NCBI GenBank assembly: GCA_031292145.1
Contig: JARLHR010000170.1
Span: forward strand, 38,241 to 102,240
DNA from: Clostridium sp.
Lineage (GTDB): Bacteria; Bacillota; Clostridia; Clostridiales; Clostridiaceae
Direction of reading: 5' to 3'
DNA length: 64,000 nt
Shown here: positions 56,059 through 63,911 of the stretch, piece after piece
How positions within the stretch are numbered: the stretch's first letter is position 1
Layout: every line of letters begins with the position of its first letter
Notes under the pieces: model-generated
Database searches by the model: none
Seen by the model: the letters and a program-made list of their open reading frames with translations, nothing else
What the model was told of the DNA's origin: nothing
Position numbers and translations under genes: made by a program

Positions 56059-56418
56059 TTATTCTATGTGTAATACTTTGTGCAAATTTTCAGTTTTAAT
56101 TTCAAAAAAACTATCCTTATTTGATATTTTAAATTTTGTTAAACTTTTTGTTACGCTTAAATTAAATTTACATTCCACTGGCGCTATATTTTTATCTTTA
56201 AAATTTATATATATACCGTCTGCTGTAATTGATTTATAGTTTAATAATGCTTCTCTTAAGACTTTTTCTTTTATTAGACATTGTAATCCTACTTCATATA
56301 TTCCCAAGCTAGCAGTTCCACTTTGGCATATAACTTTACATTCAAATTCGTTACTTTTCAAATCATTATTACTATCTTTATAATAATAATTGCATCTAGT
56401 ATCCTTAAATAAAAACAT
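56059..56418 (-). CDS. Hypothetical protein, first gene after the SOS-like operator
   Basis: 119 residues with GGAGGTG five bases before the ATG. No known family recognised. It is mostly beta-strand in pattern (short alternating hydrophobic stretches) and lacks a signal peptide or helix. First gene of a small operon with the LexA-domain and 83-residue genes. Confidence 0.7.
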   Translation of the reverse strand: MFLFKDTRCNYYYKDSNNDLKSNEFECKVICQSGTASLGIYEVGLQCLIKEKVLREALLNYKSITADGIYINFKDKNIAPVECKFNLSVTKSLTKFKISNKDSFFEIKTENLHKVLHIE

Positions 56419-56438
56419 GCTAACACCTCCATATTTTA

Positions 56439-56468
56439 CGAATGTATATTCGCGCGAACTTATGTTTG
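56439..56468 (-). promoter_or_regulatory. Two tandem LexA-like (SOS) boxes
   Basis: CGAATGTATATTCG (56439-56452) and CGAACTTATGTTTG (56455-56468) both fit the CGAAY-N4-RTTYG pattern of Gram-positive SOS boxes and are two bases apart. They lie between the -10-like element and the start codon of the 119-residue gene, where a bound repressor would block transcription. Confidence 0.65.
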
Positions 56469-56473
56469 TTTAT

Positions 56474-56502
56474 ATATTACTACTTTTAGATTATTTTGTA
56501 AA
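56474..56502 (-). promoter_or_regulatory. Sigma-A-type promoter upstream of the SOS-like boxes
   Basis: On the minus strand TTTACA and TAATAT are separated by 17 bases. It directly precedes the tandem boxes. Confidence 0.55.
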
Positions 56503-56508
56503 TAAAAA

Positions 56509-56529
56509 GCTAGGAAATTTAATCCTAGC
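56509..56529 (-). terminator. Terminator of the 95-residue gene
   Basis: GCTAGGA and TCCTAGC form a 7-bp stem with an AAATTTAA loop; the same stem and loop recur at 56889 and 57880. T/A-rich flanks follow. Confidence 0.65.
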
Positions 56530-56545
56530 AAAAAAATAATTATTA

Positions 56546-56833
56546 CTATCCTAAACACATCTTTGCCTTTTCAATCTTTTCTTTGCAAATATCGAGTTCT
56601 TTTTCTAGATATTCAATTCTCTTTTCTAGCCTTCTACGTTCTACTGGAGATAATGGGTTTAAATCAAGTCCAGCATTTTCAATTTCTTCTATTTGAGATA
56701 ATGCATATCTTGGAATAGGTAGTCCAGGTACTCTTTTTATAATTCCATCAGCTTCATAATTTGAAATTACTTTAGTGCCTGTAAATGCCCATCTTTTAGC
56801 AAGATCTTGCCTACTTAGTAACGTTTGTTCCAT
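56546..56833 (-). CDS. Small HTH-like protein with coiled coil
   Basis: 95 residues. The first 55 resemble a phage-type MerR/excisionase HTH (LLSRQDLAKRWAFTGTKVIS then PIPRYALSQIEEIE); the rest is a Glu/Lys/Leu coiled coil. Ribosome site AGGAGG. It has terminators on both sides, so it is transcribed alone. DNA binding is inferred. Confidence 0.7.
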   Translation of the reverse strand: MEQTLLSRQDLAKRWAFTGTKVISNYEADGIIKRVPGLPIPRYALSQIEEIENAGLDLNPLSPVERRRLEKRIEYLEKELDICKEKIEKAKMCLG

Positions 56834-56888
56834 AAATAATTGCCTCCTTGTTGTTTGTAATGTTAATGCTTTCTTGTTAATTAATAAA

Positions 56889-56975
56889 GCTAGGAAATTT
56901 AATCCTAGCTAAAAAATTAATATATAAAGTATGACTAGAAGTTTAGTTTTACCTAATTTTATTTCTATTCTATTG
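56889..56975 (-). repeat. 87-bp direct repeat, copy 1 (3' end and terminator of spo0E-like gene)
   Basis: Matches 57880-57965 along its full length with one single-base indel. It includes the GCTAGGAAATTTAATCCTAG hairpin and, at its other end, the stop codon of the Spo0E-like gene (56970). At the second copy the same place holds the stop of the lipoprotein gene. Confidence 0.75.
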
Positions 56976-57131
56976 CTTCTTTACATTTTTATTTCCCATT
57001 TCCTTCATTTCTTCAACTATATATAAATCTAGCTGTTGGCTAATTTTTAAAACCTTTGGCGAATCTCTCCCATATGCTTCAATCGCTTTATTTAACTTTG
57101 CCCTAAGTTTTTCTATATTATTTTCCCCCAT
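56970..57131 (-). CDS. Spo0E-like aspartyl phosphatase
   Basis: 53 residues from the ATG at 57131, with GGGAGG five bases before. The Spo0E signature SQQLD is at residues 31-35 within a helix-loop-helix pattern (IEKLRAKLNKAIEAYG, then VLKISQQLDLYIVEEM). These small proteins remove the phosphate from Spo0A~P and delay sporulation. The gene is short and lies outside larger frames, so it is easily overlooked. A 12-bp palindrome (57155-57166) lies just upstream. Confidence 0.85.
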   Translation of the reverse strand: MGENNIEKLRAKLNKAIEAYGRDSPKVLKISQQLDLYIVEEMKEMGNKNVKKQ

Positions 57132-57622
57132 ATTAGCCTCCCAATAAATACGAGGTTGATATCAACTCGTAAGTTATGTATACAATATAATTTTACCACA
57201 AAAAAGGTTTCACTCCTGGAAACTTTCGACTTATCTTGCAAATCCTATTATAGTAACAGCAATATAAGTCGAATATACATATATTATGTTTTGGTTGTAA
57301 ACCAAATGGAATTTTATTGCAGATTGAAAGATGTGTATTTTAAGAATAATTTAATATTAATTATAAGAATGTAGATTTATGCAAGAAATTTCTTTCACCA
57401 ATACTGGAACGAGCTATAAATTAATACAGAATTACTATTACATCAAACAAAGGAAAATGTTTTCACTAGTAATAAAACTCTATTTTTAGTATTATTATAT
57501 TATAATTTAATTTTATACTAAAACTAAAACTAAAACTAAATACTTTATCAATTATTTTGCAAAAATAGTATGTTATGTAAATTTATCGTTTGAATTAGCA
57601 AAAATCATTGAGGTGATTTACA
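57132..57622. other. Spacer between spo0E-like gene and XRE gene
   Basis: Divergent spacer of about 490 bp. It holds the palindrome GTTGATATCAAC (57155-57166), upstream of the Spo0E-like start, and four tandem copies of ACTAAA (57517-57540). A 72-codon plus-strand frame at 57156 lacks a ribosome site and was not called. Confidence 0.5.
57517..57540. repeat. Tandem hexamer ACTAAA, four copies
   Basis: Four perfect copies about 80 bp before the XRE gene start. Could be a simple repeat or a binding-site array. Confidence 0.8.
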
Positions 57623-57868
57623 ATGTTAAAAGAAATGCGAAAGAAAAAGGGACTAACCCAGAAAGAATTAGGGGAAAAAATCAGGAAACATAAAAGCTAT
57701 ATAAGTAGATTGGAAAATAGCCAACTTATCAATGTCTCCATAGAAATCATTATTAAATTAGCCCAAGAATTAGATGCCGATAAAACTGAAATATTTCTAT
57801 TCTTTGCAAACGCCTACATAAAAAAAATTGAAACAATTGAAAAAGAACAAAATAATATACTAAGTTAA
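57623..57868 (+). CDS. XRE-family HTH regulator
   Basis: 81 residues with TGAGGTGA upstream. The HTH is clear: LKEMRKKKGLTQKELGEKIR then KSYISRLENSQLINVSIEII. Its C-terminal helix may mediate dimer formation. It is the only plus-strand gene in this part; its target is unknown. Confidence 0.87.
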   Translation: MLKEMRKKKGLTQKELGEKIRKHKSYISRLENSQLINVSIEIIIKLAQELDADKTEIFLFFANAYIKKIETIEKEQNNILS

Positions 57869-57879
57869 TTATTAAAAGA

Positions 57880-57965
57880 GCTAGGAAATTTCATCCTAGC
57901 TTAAAAAATTATTATATAACTACGACTAGATATTTAATTTGCCTAGCCTTATTTCTATTCTATTG
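57880..57965 (-). repeat. 87-bp direct repeat, copy 2 (3' end and terminator of lipoprotein gene)
   Basis: See the copy at 56889. It contains GCTAGGAAATTTCATCCTAG and ends in the stop codon region of the lipoprotein gene at 57955. The two copies are about four-fifths identical by eye. Confidence 0.75.
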
Positions 57966-58983
57966 GCACTTTAACTTTTGCTACTTTTTCAGAACCTCTA
58001 ACAAATGTAACATTTAGATTAGAACTATTAGTTGTTAATCCATATGCTATTGATCCTGATGATTTTCCACCTACTGGTGCATTTTTAGCAACTCTATTTT
58101 CATCATTTACTGGATATGTATCTAATACATTTCCTTCATCATCTAAAACCTGAAATGCTGTACTATCAACAAGTAAGTCTTGTCCGATTTTTTCTCCAAA
58201 ACTTTCATTTGCATAAGAATATTCTAACATAACAACCTTAGTAACATTCTTTTCGGAAAATTGATTTCTTTTATCGGTGACTTTAGCACCTTCTATTGTA
58301 AGAGTATAATTACCATATTCTGTTTGTATATTAAATGGTTCATTCAATGTCATTTCTTTAGTTTCTTTTGTAGAGCTTGTATCATTAGTAGCTTTTCCAT
58401 TCAAAGCAGATGTATCAATTCCTAATAATAATTTTTTTAAAGAATCGTCAGCATCAATTTTCCATTCTCCATTTGATTTTTTCAATGAAATATCTCCAGT
58501 TCTATCAGCATATGTAATATTATTTAAGCAATCTGATAATATACCTTGATACATTTTATTATTATCCTTATCACTCATCTTATTCCCTGAAAATGAGTTT
58601 GAAAGAGCAGTAGAAATTGCTTTTTGCATAAAATCAGCCATTACTTTGGACATATCAGGACCATTAACTTTTATATTTACTGTTGCTGAATCTCCATCTA
58701 TTTTTTCAGAGTTTATTGTATAAGTTATTTTTGCCATGGAGTCAATTATTTTTTTAGTTGACTCATCTGAAAGTTTATTTCCTTGTGTATCTGATTTACT
58801 TGTATTTCCTGCTGATTCTAAAGAATTATTAAGCATTTGTGTAAAATCAGCATTTGTTCCTTTTTGGAGTTCCTCAAAATACGTTTTAACGACATTTGAT
58901 GGTGATTTACTTCCGCATCCGTATACTCCTGTAATTAGTACCAATAGTAGCATCATTGATACTATTTTTTTTAATTTTTGCAT
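57955..58983 (-). CDS. Lipoprotein with C-terminal DUF4352/5067-like domain
   Basis: 342 residues with GGGGGA upstream. A signal peptide ends in the lipobox GVYGC (Cys 23). An N-terminal helical region (about 30-195) resembles secreted DUF5105-type clostridial lipoproteins; the C-terminal 130 residues form a beta domain (TLNEPFNIQTEYGNYTLTI, KVVMLEYSYANES, STAFQVLDDEGNVLDTYP) of the telokin-like DUF4352 kind. Function unknown; it faces the outside of the cell. Expressed from the shared promoter module at 59033. Confidence 0.78.
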   Translation of the reverse strand: MQKLKKIVSMMLLLVLITGVYGCGSKSPSNVVKTYFEELQKGTNADFTQMLNNSLESAGNTSKSDTQGNKLSDESTKKIIDSMAKITYTINSEKIDGDSATVNIKVNGPDMSKVMADFMQKAISTALSNSFSGNKMSDKDNNKMYQGILSDCLNNITYADRTGDISLKKSNGEWKIDADDSLKKLLLGIDTSALNGKATNDTSSTKETKEMTLNEPFNIQTEYGNYTLTIEGAKVTDKRNQFSEKNVTKVVMLEYSYANESFGEKIGQDLLVDSTAFQVLDDEGNVLDTYPVNDENRVAKNAPVGGKSSGSIAYGLTTNSSNLNVTFVRGSEKVAKVKVPIE

Positions 58984-59032
58984 TATTAATATCCCCCTTG
59001 TTTTACCCTTGTTTTAAAACATTACACACTTT

Positions 59033-59060
59033 ATTGTATATTATTTGGTAGTTTTGTCAA
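59033..59060 (-). promoter_or_regulatory. Shared promoter module, copy 1 (lipoprotein gene)
   Basis: On the minus strand TTGACA and TACAAT with a 16-bp spacer, within TATATACAAT. Identical spacing and near-identical bases occur before the genes at 61244, 62353 and 63086. A hairpin (59109-59152) lies 49 bp upstream. Confidence 0.7.
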
Positions 59061-59108
59061 TAATACTAAAGTAAACATAATTTTTCTACATTTATTACAC
59101 ATAATAAA

Positions 59109-59152
59109 AGAGATAGTATTTGAACCACCTTTTACAACCAAATACTATCTCT
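59109..59152 (-). terminator. AGAGATAGTATTT hairpin, copy 1
   Basis: AGAGATAGTATTT and AAATACTATCTCT form a perfect 13-bp stem, with T-runs on both flanks. It probably ends the Ig-like gene transcript and precedes the lipoprotein promoter. Three related copies lie at 62282, 62972 and 63800. Confidence 0.75.
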
Positions 59153-59285
59153 ACTTTTTCTTTTTATATCAAACAAATCAGTACTTCATTAATGTATTAA
59201 AATGACACCTGCATTTCTACAAGTGCCTTAATATAAACATTATTTAATTTATCTTACTTAAAACCAGTCTACTTATTTTATATAT

Positions 59286-61022
59286 CTAAAGAATTACAGT
59301 TGCAGGTATTGTAATTGTGACTGTTCCTGAAGGAAGAATATCACCAACATTAACTATAATATTTGAATTAGTTGAACTTGGATCAACTGTACCTTGAGTA
59401 GTTGTTATTCCACTAGCTGTAAATTGAATGTGATTAGGAGCACTATCATTAATTACTACTGCCTTAGCTGTCTTTAAACCAGTATTAGTAACTACTATTG
59501 TGTATGTAAAAGTATCACCTACCCATACAGATTTTACATTAGCTGTTTTTACAACACTTAATTGAGTATCAGGAACTCCATTGAATATAATAGAAACCCC
59601 ACCACTAGCATTATTAGTATTATCACCTTTTGCAGTAGCAGTATTAACTATATTAGTTGTTCCGTTGCCACTAGTATTGGTTGTTGTTCCACCTGTTCCT
59701 GTAGTTCCGCCTGTCGTTGCAGGTGCTGTCACTATCACAGTACACGCTGCGCTCAAATTGCTTCCATCTTGTGTAGTGGCTTTTATCGTTACTGTTCCTT
59801 CCTTAATTGCTGTAACTACACCGTTTGAATCTACTGTTGCTATTGATGGATCACCGGAACTCCAAATCACATTTTTATTAGTTGCATTATCTGGTGTAAC
59901 TGTTGCACTTAAATTATCTGTCTGTGCTACAACCATAGAATCAGTTGTTTTATTTAGTGTTAATCCTGATGCTGATATTGTTTGATTTGCCACATTAACT
60001 ATGCAAGTTGCACTCAAATTACTTCCATCTTGTGTAGTTGCTGTTATAGTTACTGTTCCTGCTTTTATTGCTGTAATTTTACCATTTGAATCTACAGTTG
60101 CTATTGATTGATCACTTGAGCTCCAAGTTACATTTTTATTTGTAGCATTATCTGGTGTAACAGTTGCAATTAAATTATCCGTTTGTGCTACAACCATTGA
60201 ATCGGTTGTTTTATTCAGTGTAATTCCTGATGCTGATATTGTTTGTGGTGTTACATTAACAGTGCATGATGAACTTAAATTGCTTCCATCATTAATAGTA
60301 GCCTTTATCGTTGCTTGTCCTTCTTTCACCGCTGTAACTTTACCAGTGTTATCAACTGTAGCTATACTTGAATCACTTGATGACCATATTACTCCTGTAC
60401 CCGCTGGAGTTGTTGTTGCAACTAAAATATCTGTTTGTCCTACTTGCAATTCATCTGTAGATTTGTTTAATGATATACTTGAGATATTTTCATTATAAGG
60501 CTTTAAGATTCCCGCAGAATCTATATCTATTGTATCCATTTCAATATATTTACCATCATTTGGTTTTGTAATCGTTACTGAGTGCTCACCATTTTTTAGA
60601 GATATATTTTCATATAGTAGGATCATCCCTTCTGCTTGTCCTTGTATATCTTCTGAATAATTATCAATTACAGTATTATCAATAGTTATTTTTATATTAT
60701 CACTAAATCCAGTAATCTTATCTGCGTTTGAAATAATTCTTAGTTTTGTACCTGTAAAATTAAATTGTACTTCTCCTGGACTTTTATTTGCATGTAGACT
60801 ACCATTTTGTGCGTCTGTGTTAACTCCAGTATACCATCCAGTTCCAATGTAACTTATATTACTATTTGCGTCATCATATCTTGCCCATCCAGTCTCAGGA
60901 CTTTTTAATTGTTGTCCAACTGTAGCCGCATTAGCTATGCTTCCATTTTGAATTGCTCCATTTCCTACAATAGCTAATAACATTACAAACATTATACTAA
61001 ACTTTTTAAAGTATTTTTTCAT
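59286..61022 (-). CDS. Secreted protein with Ig-like (Big_2) repeats and DUF11 domain
   Basis: 578 residues. Signal peptide with cleavage after ANA (about residue 32). Residues 38-170 form a beta domain of the carbohydrate-binding kind (GWARYDDANSNISYIGTGW; VQFNFTGTKLRI). Three Big_2 domains follow (about 182-257, 262-345, 348-431), each with WSSSDxSIATVDxxGxVTA; the second and third are nearly the same and come from a 261-bp direct duplication. A Thr/Gly/Asn linker leads to a C-terminal DUF11 domain (488-578). No LPXTG or SLH anchor. Likely a secreted surface or matrix adhesin. Its promoter is not of the shared module. Confidence 0.85.
   Translation of the reverse strand: MKKYFKKFSIMFVMLLAIVGNGAIQNGSIANAATVGQQLKSPETGWARYDDANSNISYIGTGWYTGVNTDAQNGSLHANKSPGEVQFNFTGTKLRIISNADKITGFSDNIKITIDNTVIDNYSEDIQGQAEGMILLYENISLKNGEHSVTITKPNDGKYIEMDTIDIDSAGILKPYNENISSISLNKSTDELQVGQTDILVATTTPAGTGVIWSSSDSSIATVDNTGKVTAVKEGQATIKATINDGSNLSSSCTVNVTPQTISASGITLNKTTDSMVVAQTDNLIATVTPDNATNKNVTWSSSDQSIATVDSNGKITAIKAGTVTITATTQDGSNLSATCIVNVANQTISASGLTLNKTTDSMVVAQTDNLSATVTPDNATNKNVIWSSGDPSIATVDSNGVVTAIKEGTVTIKATTQDGSNLSAACTVIVTAPATTGGTTGTGGTTTNTSGNGTTNIVNTATAKGDNTNNASGGVSIIFNGVPDTQLSVVKTANVKSVWVGDTFTYTIVVTNTGLKTAKAVVINDSAPNHIQFTASGITTTQGTVDPSSTNSNIIVNVGDILPSGTVTITIPATVIL
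59724..60245 (-). repeat. 261-bp internal tandem duplication
   Basis: Codons for residues 260-346 (59985-60245) and 347-433 (59724-59984) repeat with a period of 87 codons and differ at only a few positions, a recent in-frame duplication of one Ig-like domain. Confidence 0.85.
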
Positions 61023-61243
61023 TTATCATTTCTCCCTTATGTAATTTTAATAATAAATGAACGCGTTCTATGATTATTTTAACTGTATCACCAATAAAAT
61101 CCAACAGAAATCGTAATACAAATTCTTTTAAATATAAGAAATTAAGTAAGTTTTTACATATGTATATATAATATACCTAAAAAGAATATTTTAATCTAAA
61201 ATAAAAACCAGGAAATTTTTAATCTCCTAGTCTCATTCAAATT

Positions 61244-62188
61244 TTATTTTTTACTTGCACTTCCTGGCACATCTAAGCTTTTATCTACTGGTTTCACATT
61301 GAATGTTATATTAGTTCCGTCTGATGTAGCTATTATAGTTCCTTCTAAATCTGTTCTAAACACATTAATATTCTCAGCATTTAGTTTAGTTATAGTTTCC
61401 TTATGTGGATGACCATAATCATTACCTTTTCCGCAACTAATCACCGCATATTTAGGATTTACTTTATCTAAAAATGCCTGGCTTGTTGAAGAATAGCTTC
61501 CATGATGTCCTATTTTAATAACATCCGCCTGAACATCTAATTGTTTTGCTAAAATTTCACTTTCACTTATGTCTTGAGCATCCCCCATAAAAATAAATGA
61601 ATTATTTCCGTACTTTAATTTAACAACTATAGAATAATTATTTAAATCATCATATTTATCACTATTAGGTGCTAAAAATGTTAATGTAGCATTTCCTATA
61701 GTAAGCTGATCCCCTACTTTTGGCACAGTTAATTTTAAATTTTTATTCTTTAAAGCCTTTATCATATTTTCATAAGTTTTAGTTGTTGTAGTTACTTTTG
61801 GAGAATAGAAAGTTCCAACAGTAATATTGTTAATAACATCATCCATACTTCCAATGTGATCTTCATGAGGGTGTGTTGCTATAACATAATCTAATTTAGT
61901 AATATTAATAGATTTTAAATAGTCTAAAGCTTTTTTATCACTAGTTCCAGCATCAATTAATATATTTTCATCTCCAATTTGAATTAATTCACTGTCCCCT
62001 TGTCCAACATCGATATAATGAATTTTCAAGTCTGGCATTACTGTTATATTTTCAGTTGTTGCTACTTTTTCTGCTGCTTCATGCGTATTTTTTGTATTAC
62101 TAGTTTGTGTATTTTTTCCGCATGAAATTGTAAAAACTGAAAACATTACAATTAGCAATATACCTAATATTTTTTTAACTTTTCGCAC
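61244..62188 (-). CDS. ComEC-type metallo-beta-lactamase-fold lipoprotein
   Basis: 314 residues from a GTG at 62188 with GGAGG seven bases before; a longer frame to 62272 would lack a ribosome site. A signal peptide ends in a lipobox (TISC, Cys 23). The rest is a metallo-beta-lactamase fold of the ComEC C-terminal kind: IDVGQGDSELIQIGDENILI, HPHEDHIGS metal ligands, and GHHGSYSSTSQAFLDKVNP with the final ligands. In ComEC this domain is thought to degrade one DNA strand outside the cell. Here it is a free lipoprotein. Promoter module at 62215. Confidence 0.86.
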   Translation of the reverse strand: MRKVKKILGILLIVMFSVFTISCGKNTQTSNTKNTHEAAEKVATTENITVMPDLKIHYIDVGQGDSELIQIGDENILIDAGTSDKKALDYLKSINITKLDYVIATHPHEDHIGSMDDVINNITVGTFYSPKVTTTTKTYENMIKALKNKNLKLTVPKVGDQLTIGNATLTFLAPNSDKYDDLNNYSIVVKLKYGNNSFIFMGDAQDISESEILAKQLDVQADVIKIGHHGSYSSTSQAFLDKVNPKYAVISCGKGNDYGHPHKETITKLNAENINVFRTDLEGTIIATSDGTNITFNVKPVDKSLDVPGSASKK

Positions 62189-62214
62189 CAAAATCCCTCC
62201 TATATTTACTATCA

Positions 62215-62242
62215 ATTGTATATTATTAATAATTACTGTCAA
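62215..62242 (-). promoter_or_regulatory. Shared promoter module, copy 2 (ComEC-type gene)
   Basis: TTGACA and TACAAT with a 16-bp spacer on the minus strand, 27 bp upstream of the start codon. A hairpin begins exactly 40 bp further upstream. Confidence 0.65.
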
Positions 62243-62281
62243 TAATGCCTTCGAAGAAATAATAACCCACAATATTAAAAG

Positions 62282-62319
62282 GAGGTAGTATTTGAATCTT
62301 AATCACCCCATACTACCTC
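62282..62319 (-). terminator. AGAGATAGTATTT-family hairpin, copy 2
   Basis: GAGGTAGTAT and ATACTACCTC form a 10-bp stem. The bases differ from the other copies but pair, so the stem is kept. It lies 34 bp past the stop of the cell-wall-binding gene. Confidence 0.65.
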
Positions 62320-62352
62320 AATTTTGCTTTAATATTTCTATTAATTATTTTA

Positions 62353-62865
62353 TTAATAGCATTTTTCGCAAGCTCTATATCCAGCTTTTATTGCATCACT
62401 TAAAGACATTGCAGTATAATATTTCATTCCATGTGCATTTGGACTTGAATGATATATTCCATTTCTTGATACATATACTGTTTGGCTTTGAGTATCTCCT
62501 GCTGCACTTGCAGTTGATCCACTAGTATTTCCACCACTGTAAGTAGGTACACTATTTGTCCAAGCTCCAGAACTATTTAAGTAATAGCCATCAATCTTAG
62601 TGTCATGAGCCATAGTTCCATCGCCATATAGATAGAACCAATTTCCGCCATCGCATATCCAACCAGTTTGCATATATCCATTAGTGTCAAAATAGTACCA
62701 TTTTCCATCAATCTTAGTCCAGCTAGTAGCATAAGATGATCCGCCTTGTGAATACCACCAACCGTTATTACCTTGTCTCCATTCTGCATGTGCCGCTAAT
62801 GGTGTTACTGCTAATAATGTTATTAATGTAATAACACTGGCAATTAATCTTTTAAATTTTTGCAT
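62353..62865 (-). CDS. Secreted cell-wall/choline-binding repeat protein
   Basis: 170 residues with GGGGGA before the ATG. Signal peptide ends AHA (about residue 27). Residues 28-110 are choline/glucan-binding repeats: WRQGNNGWWYSQGGSSYATS, IDGKWYYFDTNGYMQTGWI, GGNWFYLYGDGTMA. After a Ser/Gly linker the last 40 residues form a small domain with YHSSPNAHGMKYYTAMSLSDA and a final ACEKCY with two Cys. The repeats should fix it to wall polymers; the C-terminal role is unknown. Confidence 0.82.
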   Translation of the reverse strand: MQKFKRLIASVITLITLLAVTPLAAHAEWRQGNNGWWYSQGGSSYATSWTKIDGKWYYFDTNGYMQTGWICDGGNWFYLYGDGTMAHDTKIDGYYLNSSGAWTNSVPTYSGGNTSGSTASAAGDTQSQTVYVSRNGIYHSSPNAHGMKYYTAMSLSDAIKAGYRACEKCY

Positions 62866-62904
62866 TATTAAACATCCCCCTTATTTTTTAATATTACATA
62901 ATTT

Positions 62905-62932
62905 ATTGTATATTAATAGAAACTTTTGTCAA
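62905..62932 (-). promoter_or_regulatory. Shared promoter module, copy 3 (cell-wall-binding gene)
   Basis: TTGACA and TACAAT with a 16-bp spacer on the minus strand. The whole upstream block, including the hairpin 40 bp away and the GGGGGAT ribosome site, is like that of the lipoprotein gene. Confidence 0.7.
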
Positions 62933-62971
62933 TAATGTTAGTATACCATCATTTAATTCAATATATAGAAA

Positions 62972-63016
62972 AGAGATAGTATTTTACCTCTTGTATACCA
63001 TCTAAATACTATCTCT
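62972..63016 (-). terminator. AGAGATAGTATTT hairpin, copy 3
   Basis: Perfect 13-bp stem with the same arms as copy 1 around a longer loop. It lies 70 bp past the DUF1003 gene stop. Confidence 0.75.
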
Positions 63017-63085
63017 ATTTTTGTGCAAAAAATAAAGCTAGGACAAAATTAAATCCCAACTTTATATCTTTACCTATAAGAAAGT

Positions 63086-63646
63086 TTATTTTAACTGCTT
63101 TCTTAATTCTTCTATTGTGCTTAATAATAATTCATGAGTTCTTCTACTTTCCTCTTGATTTTCCATTAAAGTATCAATTTTTTTATGCAAATCTTCTATT
63201 ATTATTTCAGATTTCAAATTAACAAGGTAGTCATTTGCAGTAGTCAATCTATCCCTTTCTGATTGACGATTTTGTGACATCATGATTATTGGGGCTTGTA
63301 TAGCTGCAAGACAAGATAATACTAAGTTTAAAAATACAAATGGATATGGATCAAATGCGTTACTGCTTAGAATAACAACATTTCCTATAATCCAAACTGC
63401 AAGTACCACTCCAAAGCTTATAATAAATGTCCAAGAACCACCAAATTCTGCTATTTTATCAGCTGTTCTTTGTCCAAAAGTTGAGTTTTCATCATGTGCA
63501 TTATTTATATTCTTTGAAACCTTGCCAGTAATAAGTTCATGAATTAATTCTTCATCAATGTTGCTTCCCTTAAAATCCTTATCTTTTTCTAATATTTCTC
63601 TTACCAACTCTTCTTTGCTATAGCATATAGTATCTTTACTTTCCAT
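63086..63646 (-). CDS. DUF1003 membrane protein
   Basis: 186 residues, cytoplasmic N-terminus of about 75, two membrane helices (about 78-100 and 108-130) and a C-terminal coiled coil. The family core is FGQRTADKIAEFGGSWTFII and FDPYPFVFLNLVLSCLAAIQ followed by APIIMMSQNRQSERDR. Function unknown. It carries the shared promoter module at 63733. Confidence 0.86.
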   Translation of the reverse strand: MESKDTICYSKEELVREILEKDKDFKGSNIDEELIHELITGKVSKNINNAHDENSTFGQRTADKIAEFGGSWTFIISFGVVLAVWIIGNVVILSSNAFDPYPFVFLNLVLSCLAAIQAPIIMMSQNRQSERDRLTTANDYLVNLKSEIIIEDLHKKIDTLMENQEESRRTHELLLSTIEELRKQLK

Positions 63647-63732
63647 AAATACTCTCTCCTACTCATTGTTTGATTTTTTCTAATATTTCATGTTAATGCT
63701 ATAACATTTTAACACAAAAATCATATAAATTA

Positions 63733-63760
63733 ATTGTATATTATTTAGTAGTTTTGTCAA
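63733..63760 (-). promoter_or_regulatory. Shared promoter module, copy 4 (DUF1003 gene)
   Basis: TTGACA and TACAAT with a 16-bp spacer on the minus strand; the bases between differ from copy 1 at few positions. The hairpin begins exactly 40 bp further upstream. Confidence 0.7.
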
Positions 63761-63799
63761 ATATATAACATTGAAGTATTAACTTAACCAAATAAAAAA

Positions 63800-63839
63800 A
63801 GAGATAGTATTTTACAGCAAACCACCTTAAATACTGTCT
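63800..63839 (-). terminator. AGAGATAGTATTT hairpin, copy 4
   Basis: AGAGATAGTATTT pairs with AAATACTGTCT, including a G-T pair. A T/A-rich tract follows. Confidence 0.6.
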
Positions 63840-63911
63840 GTTACCTATTATTTTTTTTTAACTATAAACGAGCGTTTTTACATCCAATAAATTACCAACA
63901 ATAAAAAAATA

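Noticed and set aside
57156-57374. 72-codon plus-strand frame
   Set aside because: TTG start inside a palindrome, no ribosome site, low-complexity composition.
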